In this document: one piece after another, positions 8,871 through 17,539 of the stretch
Layout of the letters: each line of letters opens with the position of its first letter
Numbering within the stretch: position 1 is the first letter of the stretch
Assembly: GCF_947499295.1 (NCBI RefSeq)
Contig: NZ_CANMNP010000027.1
Coordinates: 1-36,172, forward strand
Direction of reading: 5' to 3'
Source of the DNA: an uncultured Roseibium sp.
GTDB taxonomy: Bacteria > Pseudomonadota > Alphaproteobacteria > Rhizobiales > Stappiaceae
DNA: 36,172 bases
The notes under the pieces: model-generated
The model's input: the letters and a program-made list of their open reading frames with translations, nothing else
The model's database searches: none
Told to the model about the DNA's origin: nothing
Made by a program: the position numbers and the translations under genes

Positions 8871-9710
8871 CTACAAAATAATCCGATGTTCAAGCTGACC
8901 GCGCGTGCCGGTCTGCGCAAAAAGTGTCTGGCCTTCGTCTTCACCGTTCAGGCCGACCGACGCAGAGGTCGCAAAGAGTGTTTGAAGCTCTGCCCCACCA
9001 AAGGCCGGGCAGGAAATCTGTTTGGCAGGGAAACTGATTTCCTCGACAAACTGGCCGCCAGGTGAGTAACGCGCGACACGGTTTGCGCCCCATTGAGCGT
9101 TCCACAAATATCCCTCACTGTCGACCACCGCCCCATCGGGATTCAAGTCTTCTTCAGTAAGATCGACGAAGAGCGTGGGTGTGCCTGTAGGCCAGCCGTG
9201 GTCGTCCAGCATCACCTGCTGGATCGTTTGGGTATCCGTGTCAGAGAAATAAGCCTTGTTGCCATCAGGTGAGAAACAGATGGCATTGGTAATGGTGATG
9301 CCACTGAAGAGCTTGCGCAGTTCTCCTTTGTAAAACCGATAGATGGACCCCGCACCAGCTTCCGCTTCGATGCCCATGGTGCCGATCCAGAAACCGCCTT
9401 TCGGGTCCGCTCGGCCATCATTGGACCGGGTGACCTCATTGTCTGCCTCCATGTCGCAAAGCTTCATGGATGCTTGCGTGTCGAGATTGAAGAGGAACAG
9501 TTTGCTGGCGCTTGCGATCAAGAGTTCCGTCTTGCTCACCCAGCCGGCCGCAGAGACATATTCATCGAACTCCCAAGATTTGGCCGTGCCGTTTTCCCGG
9601 GACATAAGCTTCTTGTTCAAAACGTCGAACCAGAACAGTTGCTGGCGCTCAGGATGCCAAAGCGGACCTTCGCCGAGCTTGCACTGGCGTTCATCAAAAA
9701 TGGTTGTCAT
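8871..9710 (-). CDS. SMP-30/gluconolactonase-family lactonase (putative galactonolactonase)
   Basis: A 279-aa six-bladed beta-propeller lactonase. Metal ligands are recognisable: Glu in LGEGPLWHP (about residue 14), Asn in RSNDGR, Asn in TNAICFSPDG and Asp in LNPDGAVVD. These are the SMP-30/regucalcin/XylC set. In this operon, between DgoA and GH42, it most likely opens D-galactono-1,4-lactone to galactonate, the second step of oxidative galactose degradation. It starts 5 bp after the dgoA stop with only a weak ribosome site, so translation may depend on coupling. Arabinolactone is an alternative substrate, since such enzymes are promiscuous. Confidence 0.85.
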   Translation of the reverse strand: MTTIFDERQCKLGEGPLWHPERQQLFWFDVLNKKLMSRENGTAKSWEFDEYVSAAGWVSKTELLIASASKLFLFNLDTQASMKLCDMEADNEVTRSNDGRADPKGGFWIGTMGIEAEAGAGSIYRFYKGELRKLFSGITITNAICFSPDGNKAYFSDTDTQTIQQVMLDDHGWPTGTPTLFVDLTEEDLNPDGAVVDSEGYLWNAQWGANRVARYSPGGQFVEEISFPAKQISCPAFGGAELQTLFATSASVGLNGEDEGQTLFAQTGTRGQLEHRIIL

Positions 9711-9715
9711 TGAAA

Positions 9716-10330
9716 TTACTCGCTGGCTGAAACGGCCTTGTCATAGGCGGAAACGATCTTGTTGGCCCGGTCTTGGATCTCCTCGACCGAAAAACCGGGC
9801 TTGAACAGAGCCGTTCCGATGCCGAAGCCCGCGGCGCCAACATTGATCCAGTCAGCAAAATTATCAGGCCCAGCGCCGCCGACGGCATAAGTTGCCGTGC
9901 CCTTCGGCAAAACAGCCAAAAGTGCCTTCAGTCCGTCAGGGCCGACGAGGGACGCGGGAAAGAACTTCAGGCCATCCGCGCCGTTACGCAGTGCCGTGAA
10001 ACTTTCCGTTGGTGTCATCACACCCGGAAAGGACGACATGCCTTCTGTCTTGGTGGCTCTGACTACTTCGGGGTTGCAGTCCGGTGAAACAATCAATGTT
10101 CCGCCGGCAGACTTGACGTTGCGCACCTGCTCCGGTTCCAGAACCGTACCCGCGCCGATCTCCGCATCGCCTCCAAAGGAAGTAACCATGGACTCGATGC
10201 TTTTGAGCGGGTCGGGTGAATTGAGTGGCACTTCAATGCGGGTTATGCCCGCAGCAATCAGGCATTCTGTGACGGGCAATGCCTCGTCAGGTGTCAGGCC
10301 CCGCAAGATGGCAATCAGATTGCGGCTCAT
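9716..10330 (-). CDS. dgoA: 2-dehydro-3-deoxy-6-phosphogalactonate aldolase
   Basis: A 204-aa class I aldolase of the KDPG/KDPGal family that cleaves 2-keto-3-deoxy-6-phosphogalactonate to pyruvate and glyceraldehyde-3-phosphate. Glu33 lies in RIEVPLNSP and the Schiff-base Lys122 in GLKFFPA. The LNSP motif is the form seen in the galactonate enzyme, whereas Eda (KDPG aldolase) has a TLRTP-like sequence there, so DgoA is preferred. The start ATG at 10330 overlaps the dgoK stop (ATGA) and is preceded by GGGAGA; a longer reading to 10423 would overlap dgoK with no gain. Confidence 0.92.
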   Translation of the reverse strand: MSRNLIAILRGLTPDEALPVTECLIAAGITRIEVPLNSPDPLKSIESMVTSFGGDAEIGAGTVLEPEQVRNVKSAGGTLIVSPDCNPEVVRATKTEGMSSFPGVMTPTESFTALRNGADGLKFFPASLVGPDGLKALLAVLPKGTATYAVGGAGPDNFADWINVGAAGFGIGTALFKPGFSVEEIQDRANKIVSAYDKAVSASE

Positions 10331-11247
10331 GATGTCTCCCTTGCATAGCAAGAAAAGGCGAGGGTCAGTCCTCGCAGAGTGATGGAATCCGCGTCCAGCA
10401 ACCTGGCATCTTTTCCAAGGCATTGCAGAGCGGCGTGATAGGTTCCGGCGATCTTGCTGCTGCCGAGAATGGCAACGTCCGCAAGGTCGAATTCGTCCCT
10501 GATGGAGGCAAGTTCGGCACCGATTAACAATCCCGACAAACGTCCTGTGGCTTGCGCGGGGGTCTGGCCGGCAACCAGACTTGCCGCGCGAATACCAAAC
10601 AATTCGGAAGCGAAGACTTTCGGGTCCTGGAGAACGCGCAGGACGGCGTCCCTGAACGCGGCAGTGTCGAATTCAGTTTCGGACAGACCATGGCGAAGCA
10701 CGGACCGATGTCGATACAGTGCAAAGGTCTCGCCGGTCATGCAGGTCCGGAAGCGTTCGACGGTCCCCGATTTGAGTGTGACCCATTTCGTATGTGTTCC
10801 AGGCAGGCACAGCGTTCCGGAAAAACCCGGCTGATCTGCCAGGTAGCCTGCGATCTGGGTTTCCTCGCCGCGCATGACATCCGCTGGGCTCAATTGTTTG
10901 AGGCCCGGCAGAATATGCACATCCAGGCGTGGATCTGAGGTTTTGACGCGTGTCGCGTCGGCAATCGAGGGGGGCGCGCAGGGAACAGACATATAGGGCG
11001 CCTCGGCCCAGCCCTGACGCGAGCCGGCCATGCCGCAAACGATGACCGGCACGTTGCCCTGGTTTGGCAGAACGTCTGCGATCAGGTCGAGCAATGCTGG
11101 TTCAAATTCTGCCGGCGAGAGTTTGCCCATGCCCCTGTCGGAGCCGCGATGGATCAGAATATCACCGGTATTGCTCAACGCCCAAACGCGCAGGTTGGTT
11201 GTTCCCCAATCCGCAGCAATCCAGGAAATTTCGGTTTGTGTTGTCAT
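10327..11247 (-). CDS. dgoK: 2-dehydro-3-deoxygalactonokinase
   Basis: A 306-aa sugar acid kinase that phosphorylates 2-keto-3-deoxygalactonate with ATP at C6. ADWGTTNLR at residues 12-20 is the N-terminal phosphate loop of the DgoK family, and GMAGSRQGW and CLPGTHTKW are further family signatures. Both ends overlap their neighbours by four bases (ATGA with the SDR gene upstream and dgoA downstream), so the three are translationally coupled. The ATG at 11247 gives the normal family length; an upstream extension to 11370 would sit inside the SDR gene. Confidence 0.92.
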   Translation of the reverse strand: MTTQTEISWIAADWGTTNLRVWALSNTGDILIHRGSDRGMGKLSPAEFEPALLDLIADVLPNQGNVPVIVCGMAGSRQGWAEAPYMSVPCAPPSIADATRVKTSDPRLDVHILPGLKQLSPADVMRGEETQIAGYLADQPGFSGTLCLPGTHTKWVTLKSGTVERFRTCMTGETFALYRHRSVLRHGLSETEFDTAAFRDAVLRVLQDPKVFASELFGIRAASLVAGQTPAQATGRLSGLLIGAELASIRDEFDLADVAILGSSKIAGTYHAALQCLGKDARLLDADSITLRGLTLAFSCYARETS

Positions 11248-12008
11248 CCCGTCACCACGACACCACCGTCCACAACCAGCGCCTGTCCGGTCATAGCCCG
11301 GCTGGTTTTGGAAGCAAGAAACAGAACCGGTTCGGCAATGTCTTCCGGCGACAGCTCTTCCTTCAGGCACTGCCGATCAATATGTGCGCTGAGAGCTTCC
11401 GGGGTCACCCAAAGATCTTTCTGCCTTTGGGTCAGAACCCAGCCGGGAGCAATGGCATTCACCCGAATCTTATCCGGACCGAATTCGCGCGCCAAGCTGC
11501 GCGTCATCCCGTTAATGCCGGCATTGGCGGTGGTGTAGGCCGCGTAGCCGGCATTGCCCATCATATAGGAAATTGACGTGAAATTTACGATGGAGCCACC
11601 ACCGGCGGCTCTCATGCCGGCAACCACATGCTGGCAAGCGAAGAAATAAGCCTTCAGGTTGATCGCTTGCGACCAGTCCCAGAATTCTTCATCGACTTCC
11701 TCAGAAGCATGACGCTTGTCATTTGCGGCATTGTTCACCAGGACAGTGACCGCGCCATGCGCCTCAGCTGCCATGTCAATTGCGCCTTTCAGGGCAGGGA
11801 TGTCGGTAATGTCGCATGAGACGAAGAGTGGCCGAACGCCGTGTTTTCGTTCCATCTCGTCGCAGAAATCAGACGCATCTGACCGCTGTACAAAAGCAAC
11901 CTTGGCGCCTTGAGACATGAAGGCGTCAGTCAATGCTGCTCCGATGCCGGAGCCGCCACCAGTGATGAAGACCGAAGCACCGTCAAGATCCGGAAATGTA
12001 GCGTGCAT
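11244..12008 (-). CDS. SDR oxidoreductase, putative galactose dehydrogenase, lacking the catalytic Lys
   Basis: A 254-aa short-chain dehydrogenase. The cofactor motif GGGSGIG (17-23), NNAA (92-95), Asn117, Ser145 and Tyr158 are all in place, but the Lys of YxxxK is Asn162 (codon AAT, complement of 11523-11525). The operon has a lactonase, dgoK and dgoA but no other sugar dehydrogenase, so by elimination this should oxidise galactose to galactonolactone. The missing lysine makes that uncertain: it may be a family variant, a weak enzyme or a different function. I chose ATG 12008 (AAAGG upstream); a TTG at 12056 would add 16 residues. It ends overlapping dgoK by four bases. Confidence 0.8.
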   Translation of the reverse strand: MHATFPDLDGASVFITGGGSGIGAALTDAFMSQGAKVAFVQRSDASDFCDEMERKHGVRPLFVSCDITDIPALKGAIDMAAEAHGAVTVLVNNAANDKRHASEEVDEEFWDWSQAINLKAYFFACQHVVAGMRAAGGGSIVNFTSISYMMGNAGYAAYTTANAGINGMTRSLAREFGPDKIRVNAIAPGWVLTQRQKDLWVTPEALSAHIDRQCLKEELSPEDIAEPVLFLASKTSRAMTGQALVVDGGVVVTG

Positions 12009-12070
12009 GGGACCATTGCCTTTGTTTGTGTTGGCGGCCTTCGCCGATAATTTCAAATGCGCCTAGACGC

Positions 12071-14149
12071 CTATAGCCTCTGACCTTCCAGCACCCAGAT
12101 CGTCTCCGGGAAGCGCCAGGGAAGGATAAGCCCGTGCGTTACGAGGTAGCGCCCGCTGACCTCGATGTCTTTTTCTTTCAAGAGTGGATTGCCGCGGGAG
12201 AGCCTCGGGGCTTCATTCCTATTGGCAAGCGAAACACTGTACATCGCGTCCGGATCCAGTCCTGTCAATCGAACAGGATGTGGAAGGATCTGGTCGGATG
12301 TGCGCGCCAATACCGCAAACACGACGAACCGGCTGCCGTCTCTTGCCATTTGCTGTTCGGCAATGACTGCGGGATCGGAACTGTCCAGGCGATGAATGTC
12401 TGCCTGCATTGTCCAGTGCCGATTGACTTTCCACCAGTTGGTGGCATCGCACAAGGTGGCAGTCTCGGCATCGTCCAGTTCGCGCGGGTCCATCTCGAAC
12501 CCCATATGCCGCTGGGCTGCGGTCCAGGCGCGGAGTTTCATGTCGAGGACGCGTCCTGACGTGTGGCAGCGCCGTGGGCCGACGTGTGAGCCTGTAACGG
12601 AGCCCGGTAAAAAGAGCGCCGCGTCGTGCTGGATCCGCTGGCGTTCCAACGCATCGTTGCTGTCGGACAACCACACACGCTGAGTGCGTTCCAAGATGCC
12701 GAAGTCGACACGGGCACCACCGGAGGCGCAACTTTCTATCTCTACATCGGGAAAGTTGGCACGCAGCCGATCCAGAAGTTCATAGACGCCAATCGTCTGT
12801 GCCGCTGCGACGATCGGCAGAACCCTGTTGTGATCCCATTTGATGTAACCGATGTCGTTGTTTTTCAGAATGTCAGCGATCCGGTCATAGAGATAGGACC
12901 TGACGTCCTCGCGGGACATGTCCAGCACCAGTTGCTGACGCCCGCGCGTCTGGTCCTTGCGGCCCAGAATCCAGTCGGAATGAGCGCGATACAGATCACT
13001 GTCCTCATTGATCATTTCCGGTTCGAACCAGATGCCGAATTCCATGCCGAGCGATTTGACGTGATCGATCAACGGGGTCAGCCCATCGGGATATTTCCGG
13101 TCGTCGACGAACCAGTCGCCCAGAGAGGAGGTGTCGTCGTCCCTTCGACCGAACCAGCCATCGTCGAGAACAAACCGCTCGGCTCCCAGTTCCGCTGCGT
13201 GGCTCGCGATGGATTTTAGTTCGGAGATCTTGTGATCGAAATAAACAGCTTCCCAGCAATTGTAGTGGACGGGTCTGGGCGATCTGGCACCCGTCACCAT
13301 CCGGTCACGCGCATACCGCTGAAATTGAATTGCAGCGCCGTTGAGCCCTTCGGCCGAATAGGTGGCGTAAAGGGCTGCGCTCTGGAAGGATTTTCCCTTT
13401 TCCTTGCTTGAGGAAGCGTGACCGAACTGGATGTGGCGTCGCCCGTCGGCTAGCTCCTCGGCGACCATCTTGTGACCGCCAGACCAGCCATAGTGGAACG
13501 AGTAGGCCTCTCCTTGCGTGTTGGTCGTGGCTCCATTGCAGACTATCAGGCCAGGAAAATGGGCATGATCCGTCCGTCCCGTCCGGTTGTCTCTGACACG
13601 GGCGCCAGGTGAAAACTGTAGGCGTCTGGTCAGGAACTCGGCACACCATCGGCCGGAAAATTCGAGCATCTCACCTGTGTGTGCAGGCACGGGTACGACA
13701 GGCGCCGCCAACCAGTCCACCAGGATGACATTCGAACTTTCGAGACGGGTCTGAAGCTTGAAGAGTGACGCTTCGGCCGTCAGTGACAGGTCAAACACAA
13801 TGGTCAGGCCATGATGACTGTCACTGTATTCAAGTCTCAAGCCGTTTTCAGTTGCGGTTTCGTTTTCGAACAAGAAGGCCGGAACCAGTATATTCCCGTC
13901 GGTATCACGGATCGACAGGCCGGCATGGCCCGTAAATGTTTGCGATGCTTCCGGGCTCAAGCTGATCCCTGCGTTCCGATCCACCATTCCGCCAGTCACA
14001 TCTGTGAGAGAAGCCGCGGCAAGTAACTGGAGATCGTCTTTGCCCGGTAGAGCCGGGCCCCAATAGATCACTTCCGGCAGGCGGCCCGCAAAGCTGGCGA
14101 GAACCAGACTTTGACGGGCATCACCAAGATGCCACGTCTTAGCCTGCAT
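12071..14149 (-). CDS. GH36 alpha-galactosidase
   Basis: A 692-aa cytosolic alpha-galactosidase of family GH36. After an N-terminal beta-supersandwich domain (about 1-290) the catalytic barrel shows VLDDGWFGRR (327-336). The nucleophile is Asp439 in KWDHNR and the acid/base is Asp499 in SDSND. The 60-residue spacing between them matches known GH36 enzymes. SCASGGAR (473-480) is the usual substrate loop. There is no signal peptide, so substrates must be imported first by the ABC system encoded just upstream. The ATG is preceded by AGGAAAGG. Likely substrates are melibiose, raffinose or galactosylglycerols; sequence cannot distinguish them. Confidence 0.93.
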   Translation of the reverse strand: MQAKTWHLGDARQSLVLASFAGRLPEVIYWGPALPGKDDLQLLAAASLTDVTGGMVDRNAGISLSPEASQTFTGHAGLSIRDTDGNILVPAFLFENETATENGLRLEYSDSHHGLTIVFDLSLTAEASLFKLQTRLESSNVILVDWLAAPVVPVPAHTGEMLEFSGRWCAEFLTRRLQFSPGARVRDNRTGRTDHAHFPGLIVCNGATTNTQGEAYSFHYGWSGGHKMVAEELADGRRHIQFGHASSSKEKGKSFQSAALYATYSAEGLNGAAIQFQRYARDRMVTGARSPRPVHYNCWEAVYFDHKISELKSIASHAAELGAERFVLDDGWFGRRDDDTSSLGDWFVDDRKYPDGLTPLIDHVKSLGMEFGIWFEPEMINEDSDLYRAHSDWILGRKDQTRGRQQLVLDMSREDVRSYLYDRIADILKNNDIGYIKWDHNRVLPIVAAAQTIGVYELLDRLRANFPDVEIESCASGGARVDFGILERTQRVWLSDSNDALERQRIQHDAALFLPGSVTGSHVGPRRCHTSGRVLDMKLRAWTAAQRHMGFEMDPRELDDAETATLCDATNWWKVNRHWTMQADIHRLDSSDPAVIAEQQMARDGSRFVVFAVLARTSDQILPHPVRLTGLDPDAMYSVSLANRNEAPRLSRGNPLLKEKDIEVSGRYLVTHGLILPWRFPETIWVLEGQRL

Positions 14150-14203
14150 TTCCGGCCTTTCCTGTTGCTTCGGTTGCTGGCTGAACCGTCCGGAGACCGT
14201 GGA

Positions 14204-15052
14204 TCATTTCACGGCTCCGAGTGTCAGTCCGGCAATGAAGTGCCGCTGCATCAGGAAGAACATTGCGACAGGTGGCAATGCCGCCACGAGCGAGCCGGCA
14301 CTCATCAGGTGATAAGCGGCGCGATACTGGGCATTGAAGGATGTGATACCTGCGGTCACCGGCTGGCTTTCGACACCCTGGGTCAACACGACGGCCCAGA
14401 AATAGTCATTCCAGATGAAGGTGAAGATCAGCACCGAAAGTGCGGCAATGGCCGGCTTCATCAAGGGCAGAACGACAAACCAGAAGATCCGCCATTCCGC
14501 AACGCCTTCAACACGTGCAGCCTCAATAAGCTCGAAAGGCAGTGCGCGGATGAAGTTGCGCATGAAGAGCGTGCAAAAGCCGGTCTGAAAGGCGACGTGG
14601 AAGAGCACCAGACCTGTGATCGTATTGTAGAGGCCCATCTGCAATGTCAGATCGCGCACCGGAACCATCAGAATCTGGAACGGCACAAAGTTGCCGGCCA
14701 CGAACATGAAGAAGATCCAGATGTTCGACTTGAACTTGTAAATCCCAAGCGCAAAGCCGGTCATGCAGGACAGGGCCACGGCTCCGATCACGGTCGGAAT
14801 GGTGATCTTGAACGAGTTCAGGAGATATTGCGGCATGTCCGAGCCGGTGAAGACCAGCGCATAATTGGTAAAGCCTTCAAAGGACGAGGGCCAGCCCCAG
14901 TAATTTGCGTTGACGAAATCCGCATCGGGTTTGACGGAGAAGATCGCGACTGCAATCAGAGGCAGCAGCCACAGGATCAGGGCGAAAGGCAGAAGACTTT
15001 GATAGGTGATCTGCCAGGCTCGTGGCGAGCGTTCAATAGGTGCCGGAAACAT
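14204..15052 (-). CDS. Carbohydrate ABC transporter permease (MalG type)
   Basis: A 282-aa inner-membrane protein with about six membrane segments. The permease EAA loop, contacting the ATPase, is visible as EAARVEGVAEWRIFWFVVLPLMKP (about 175-200). The N-terminal cytosolic tail and first helix (LLPFALILWLLPLIAVAIFSV) match the MalG branch of the CUT1 family. It ends about 54 bp before the alpha-galactosidase start and begins 1 bp after the MalF-type permease stop. It pairs with that permease to form the channel. Confidence 0.92.
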   Translation of the reverse strand: MFPAPIERSPRAWQITYQSLLPFALILWLLPLIAVAIFSVKPDADFVNANYWGWPSSFEGFTNYALVFTGSDMPQYLLNSFKITIPTVIGAVALSCMTGFALGIYKFKSNIWIFFMFVAGNFVPFQILMVPVRDLTLQMGLYNTITGLVLFHVAFQTGFCTLFMRNFIRALPFELIEAARVEGVAEWRIFWFVVLPLMKPAIAALSVLIFTFIWNDYFWAVVLTQGVESQPVTAGITSFNAQYRAAYHLMSAGSLVAALPPVAMFFLMQRHFIAGLTLGAVK

Positions 15053-15053
15053 C

Positions 15054-15971
15054 TCAGCGCGCCCTTTCTTCTTTGTACATCGACCAGAGGAAGTAGGCGA
15101 TGAAGCCCAGCATGATCAGGAACAGGACGACTGCGATCGAAGCGCCGTAGCCCATGCGGAAACCGTATTCGGAGAGCGCAACTTCGAACATGTAGAAGCT
15201 GAGGACGCGGCTTGATCCGAACGGTCCGCCGTTTGTCATGACGGAAATCAGGTCGAAGGATCTCAATGCACCGATGATGGTAACAACGAACGCGATGAAT
15301 GTTGCAGGCCGCAGCTGAGGCACAATGATGTACCAGAGCATGCGCCAGCCTTTGGCGCCGTCCAGTCGGCCTGCTTCGATCTGTTCGGGGTCAACGGCAT
15401 TCAGACCCGTAAGGTAGAGGATCATGCAGTAGGCGGTCTGCGGCCATAGGCCCGCAACGATGATGCCGATGGTCACCCAATTTTCATCGCCAAGGATGTT
15501 CATAGGGGGCAAACCGACAGAGCCAAGTACAACGTTGAGGATGCCAAATGTCGGGTCATAGAACCATGTGAACACCAGGCCGACAACGACTTGGGAAATC
15601 ACGAAGGGGAAAAAGAACAGGGACTTGTAAAGTCTGATCCCTGTCACCGTCTGGTTCAGAAACAATGCGATGAACAAACCAGCGGGAATGGCAGCGAGAT
15701 AGAGCACCAGCCAGATGAGATTGTTCTTCAGAGACGTGTAGAAAGCCTCATCGTAGTAGAGTTCTTCGTAGTTGTTGAGACCAACAAACTCCGCCGCCCC
15801 AAGTCCATCCCAACTGAAAAGAGACAGGTTAAAGGACTGAAAGATCGGAAAGATCACATAGAACAGGAAAAACAGAATACCCGGTGCCAAAAACAGCCAG
15901 GGTGTCAGCTGCTGCTGATTTCGATGCCACCAGGAGCTTTGGCGGGTTTCTGCGACAGACGCTTGGGCCAT
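15054..15971 (-). CDS. Carbohydrate ABC transporter permease (MalF type)
   Basis: A 305-aa CUT1-family permease with about six membrane helices. The N-terminal LTPWLFLAPGILFFLFYVIFPIFQSF is the classic first helix of MalF/UgpA-type subunits. The EAA loop reads EAGRLDGAKGWRMLWYIIVPQLRP (about 197-222). It lies between the binding protein gene (190-bp gap containing a strong stem-loop) and the MalG-type gene (1-bp gap). It forms the membrane pore with the latter. Confidence 0.92.
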   Translation of the reverse strand: MAQASVAETRQSSWWHRNQQQLTPWLFLAPGILFFLFYVIFPIFQSFNLSLFSWDGLGAAEFVGLNNYEELYYDEAFYTSLKNNLIWLVLYLAAIPAGLFIALFLNQTVTGIRLYKSLFFFPFVISQVVVGLVFTWFYDPTFGILNVVLGSVGLPPMNILGDENWVTIGIIVAGLWPQTAYCMILYLTGLNAVDPEQIEAGRLDGAKGWRMLWYIIVPQLRPATFIAFVVTIIGALRSFDLISVMTNGGPFGSSRVLSFYMFEVALSEYGFRMGYGASIAVVLFLIMLGFIAYFLWSMYKEERAR

Positions 15972-16117
15972 TGTCGTTGCTCTTCTCTTGATCCGGCAGA
16001 GAGTCAGCTCATGTCACGTGCGCGTTCGCCCGATTATCAAGGGGTCGCCCGTTATCGTCACACGGCCGCGCGCTGCGAAGCCGGTCCCCGAACCTGTCGG
16101 AGAAACGATTTGGAAAT

Positions 16118-16144
16118 GGACAGGGTGCAATGGGCACCCTGTCC
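16118..16144 (-). terminator. Intercistronic stem-loop after the sugar-binding protein gene
   Basis: GGACAGGGTGC and GCACCCTGTCC form a perfect 11-bp stem with a 5-nt loop, 17 bp after the binding protein stop. In the transcript it is followed by AUUUCC, not a U-run. It is therefore more likely a transcript-stabilising or partial attenuation element than a full terminator. It would let the binding protein be made in excess over the permeases. Confidence 0.65.
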
Positions 16145-16160
16145 GGCTCAGATGGTGAGC

Positions 16161-17420
16161 TTACTTGTAGATGCGCGTTTGAGCGCGATCCAAACGGTCC
16201 AGGATCTTGTCGAGATTGTCCGGCTTGACCATGAACTCCTGCAGACCTTCCATGGCAACCTTTGCCATTTCGGCCGGAGCGTCACGGTCAAAGAACTGCG
16301 CGACACCGCCCGGTGAGTTTGTTGACAGCATCTCGAAGCCCTGCTCAAGGAACTTGTCGCTGTCCACTGACGACTGGGCGTTGACCGGCAGCTGGCCGAG
16401 ATTTTTACCGTCGTTGATCCAGGTCTGGACGTCCGGCGACACCGCGAATTTCAGGAATTCACGAGCAGCTTCCTTGTTCTGTGCGTTCGTCGGAATGTGG
16501 AAGGTGTCGGTCGGAGCGTCTTCAGCCTTTTCCACGCCCGGCGTGATTTCTACGAATTGGTAGAAATCGATCTGGTCGTCGGTAAGGCCCGCGTCGCGAA
16601 GCGGTGCAACGGCGAAGTTGCCCATCAGGTATGCTGCTGCATCGCCCTTGACCATAAACGGCAGCGCTTCCTGCCAGCTGTAGGTCTGGTGATTGTCGAT
16701 GAAGGCACCCATGTCGATGAGTTCACGCCAATTAGCAAATGTCTGACGAACTTCGTCGGACGTCCACTTTGCGTTACCTGTCAGCAGGTCCATGTGGAAG
16801 TCGAAGCCGTTGGTGCGCATGTTCAGGTAGTCGAACCAGCCGCCAGCTGTCCAAAGGAACTTGGTGCCGATGGTGTAGCACTTCTTGCCGGCATCGATGA
16901 TCTTCTGGCAGTTGGCTTTTTCTTCTTCCCAGGTGGTCGGTTCGGAAAGGCCAAGCTCGTCAAAGATGTCTTTGCGATAGTAAACGCCCCACTGATAGTA
17001 GGTGTAAGGCACGCCCCACTGCTTGCCATCAATGGTCAAAGCGCCCTTGGTCGAAGCCAGGTTGTCGCCGATTGCCGGATCTGCCCACAGGTCAGAAACG
17101 TCTTCGAAAAGGCCGGCTTCAACATAGGGACGCATGCGGTTCGCGGCATACCAGGTTGCAACATCCGGCGCATTTGCGGACAGGAAGTTACGGATCTGGG
17201 TCTTGTAGGCCTCGCGATCGATAACTGTCGTCTCGATGTTCAGGTCCGGATTTTTTTCCTGGAACTGCGAAATCATCTTTTCCATGGTCGCGCGCGGCGC
17301 CGGATTGGATGTGTCGAGGAAAATTTTCAGATCGCCTGTCAGGCCGTCGGCAGATGCTCCGCCCATTGAGGCAGCCAGAATGGCAAACGCCGCAGCGGAC
17401 GTTTTCAGCATGGAACGCAT
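16161..17420 (-). CDS. Extracellular sugar-binding protein of ABC transporter
   Basis: A 419-aa periplasmic solute-binding protein of the MalE/UgpB type (SBP family 1). The signal peptide covers residues 1-25 (MRSMLKTSAAAFAILAASMG then GASA), with cleavage after ASA. The mature part begins DGLTGDLKIFLDTSNP, and EKMISQFQEKNPDLNIET is the family's N-terminal lobe. It is the first gene of the galactoside operon. GGGAGGAC lies just upstream of the ATG, and the 119-bp promoter region is shared with the divergent IclR gene. The alpha- and beta-galactosidases downstream point to small galactosides as ligands. Confidence 0.92.
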   Translation of the reverse strand: MRSMLKTSAAAFAILAASMGGASADGLTGDLKIFLDTSNPAPRATMEKMISQFQEKNPDLNIETTVIDREAYKTQIRNFLSANAPDVATWYAANRMRPYVEAGLFEDVSDLWADPAIGDNLASTKGALTIDGKQWGVPYTYYQWGVYYRKDIFDELGLSEPTTWEEEKANCQKIIDAGKKCYTIGTKFLWTAGGWFDYLNMRTNGFDFHMDLLTGNAKWTSDEVRQTFANWRELIDMGAFIDNHQTYSWQEALPFMVKGDAAAYLMGNFAVAPLRDAGLTDDQIDFYQFVEITPGVEKAEDAPTDTFHIPTNAQNKEAAREFLKFAVSPDVQTWINDGKNLGQLPVNAQSSVDSDKFLEQGFEMLSTNSPGGVAQFFDRDAPAEMAKVAMEGLQEFMVKPDNLDKILDRLDRAQTRIYK

Positions 17421-17449
17421 GGTGTCCTCCCTTTAGGTTCCATTATGTG

Positions 17450-17473
17450 AAACTTAGTTTTGTATATTGATAC
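17450..17473. promoter_or_regulatory. Candidate IclR operator region between divergent genes
   Basis: Two inverted repeats sit side by side in the 119-bp gap between the binding protein and IclR genes. One is AAACT-T-AGTTT (17450-17460, perfect), the other GTAT-N4-ATAC (17462-17473). A TTGACA on the minus strand (complement of 17495-17500) is a candidate -35 for the operon, and TTGATA (17467-17472) a candidate -35 for the regulator. IclR-family proteins usually bind such palindromes in the shared divergent region. The -10 boxes are not clear. Confidence 0.4.
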
Positions 17474-17539
17474 TTTGCTGCGATCAGGTTAGGTTGTCAA
17501 CAGGTCCGGCGCAAAGAAACGGACCGGGTGGAGGAAAAT

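Noticed and set aside
14111..15103. 330-codon plus-strand open frame over the MalG-type permease gene
   Set aside because: The product is highly charged and domain-less, antisense to a clear permease gene.
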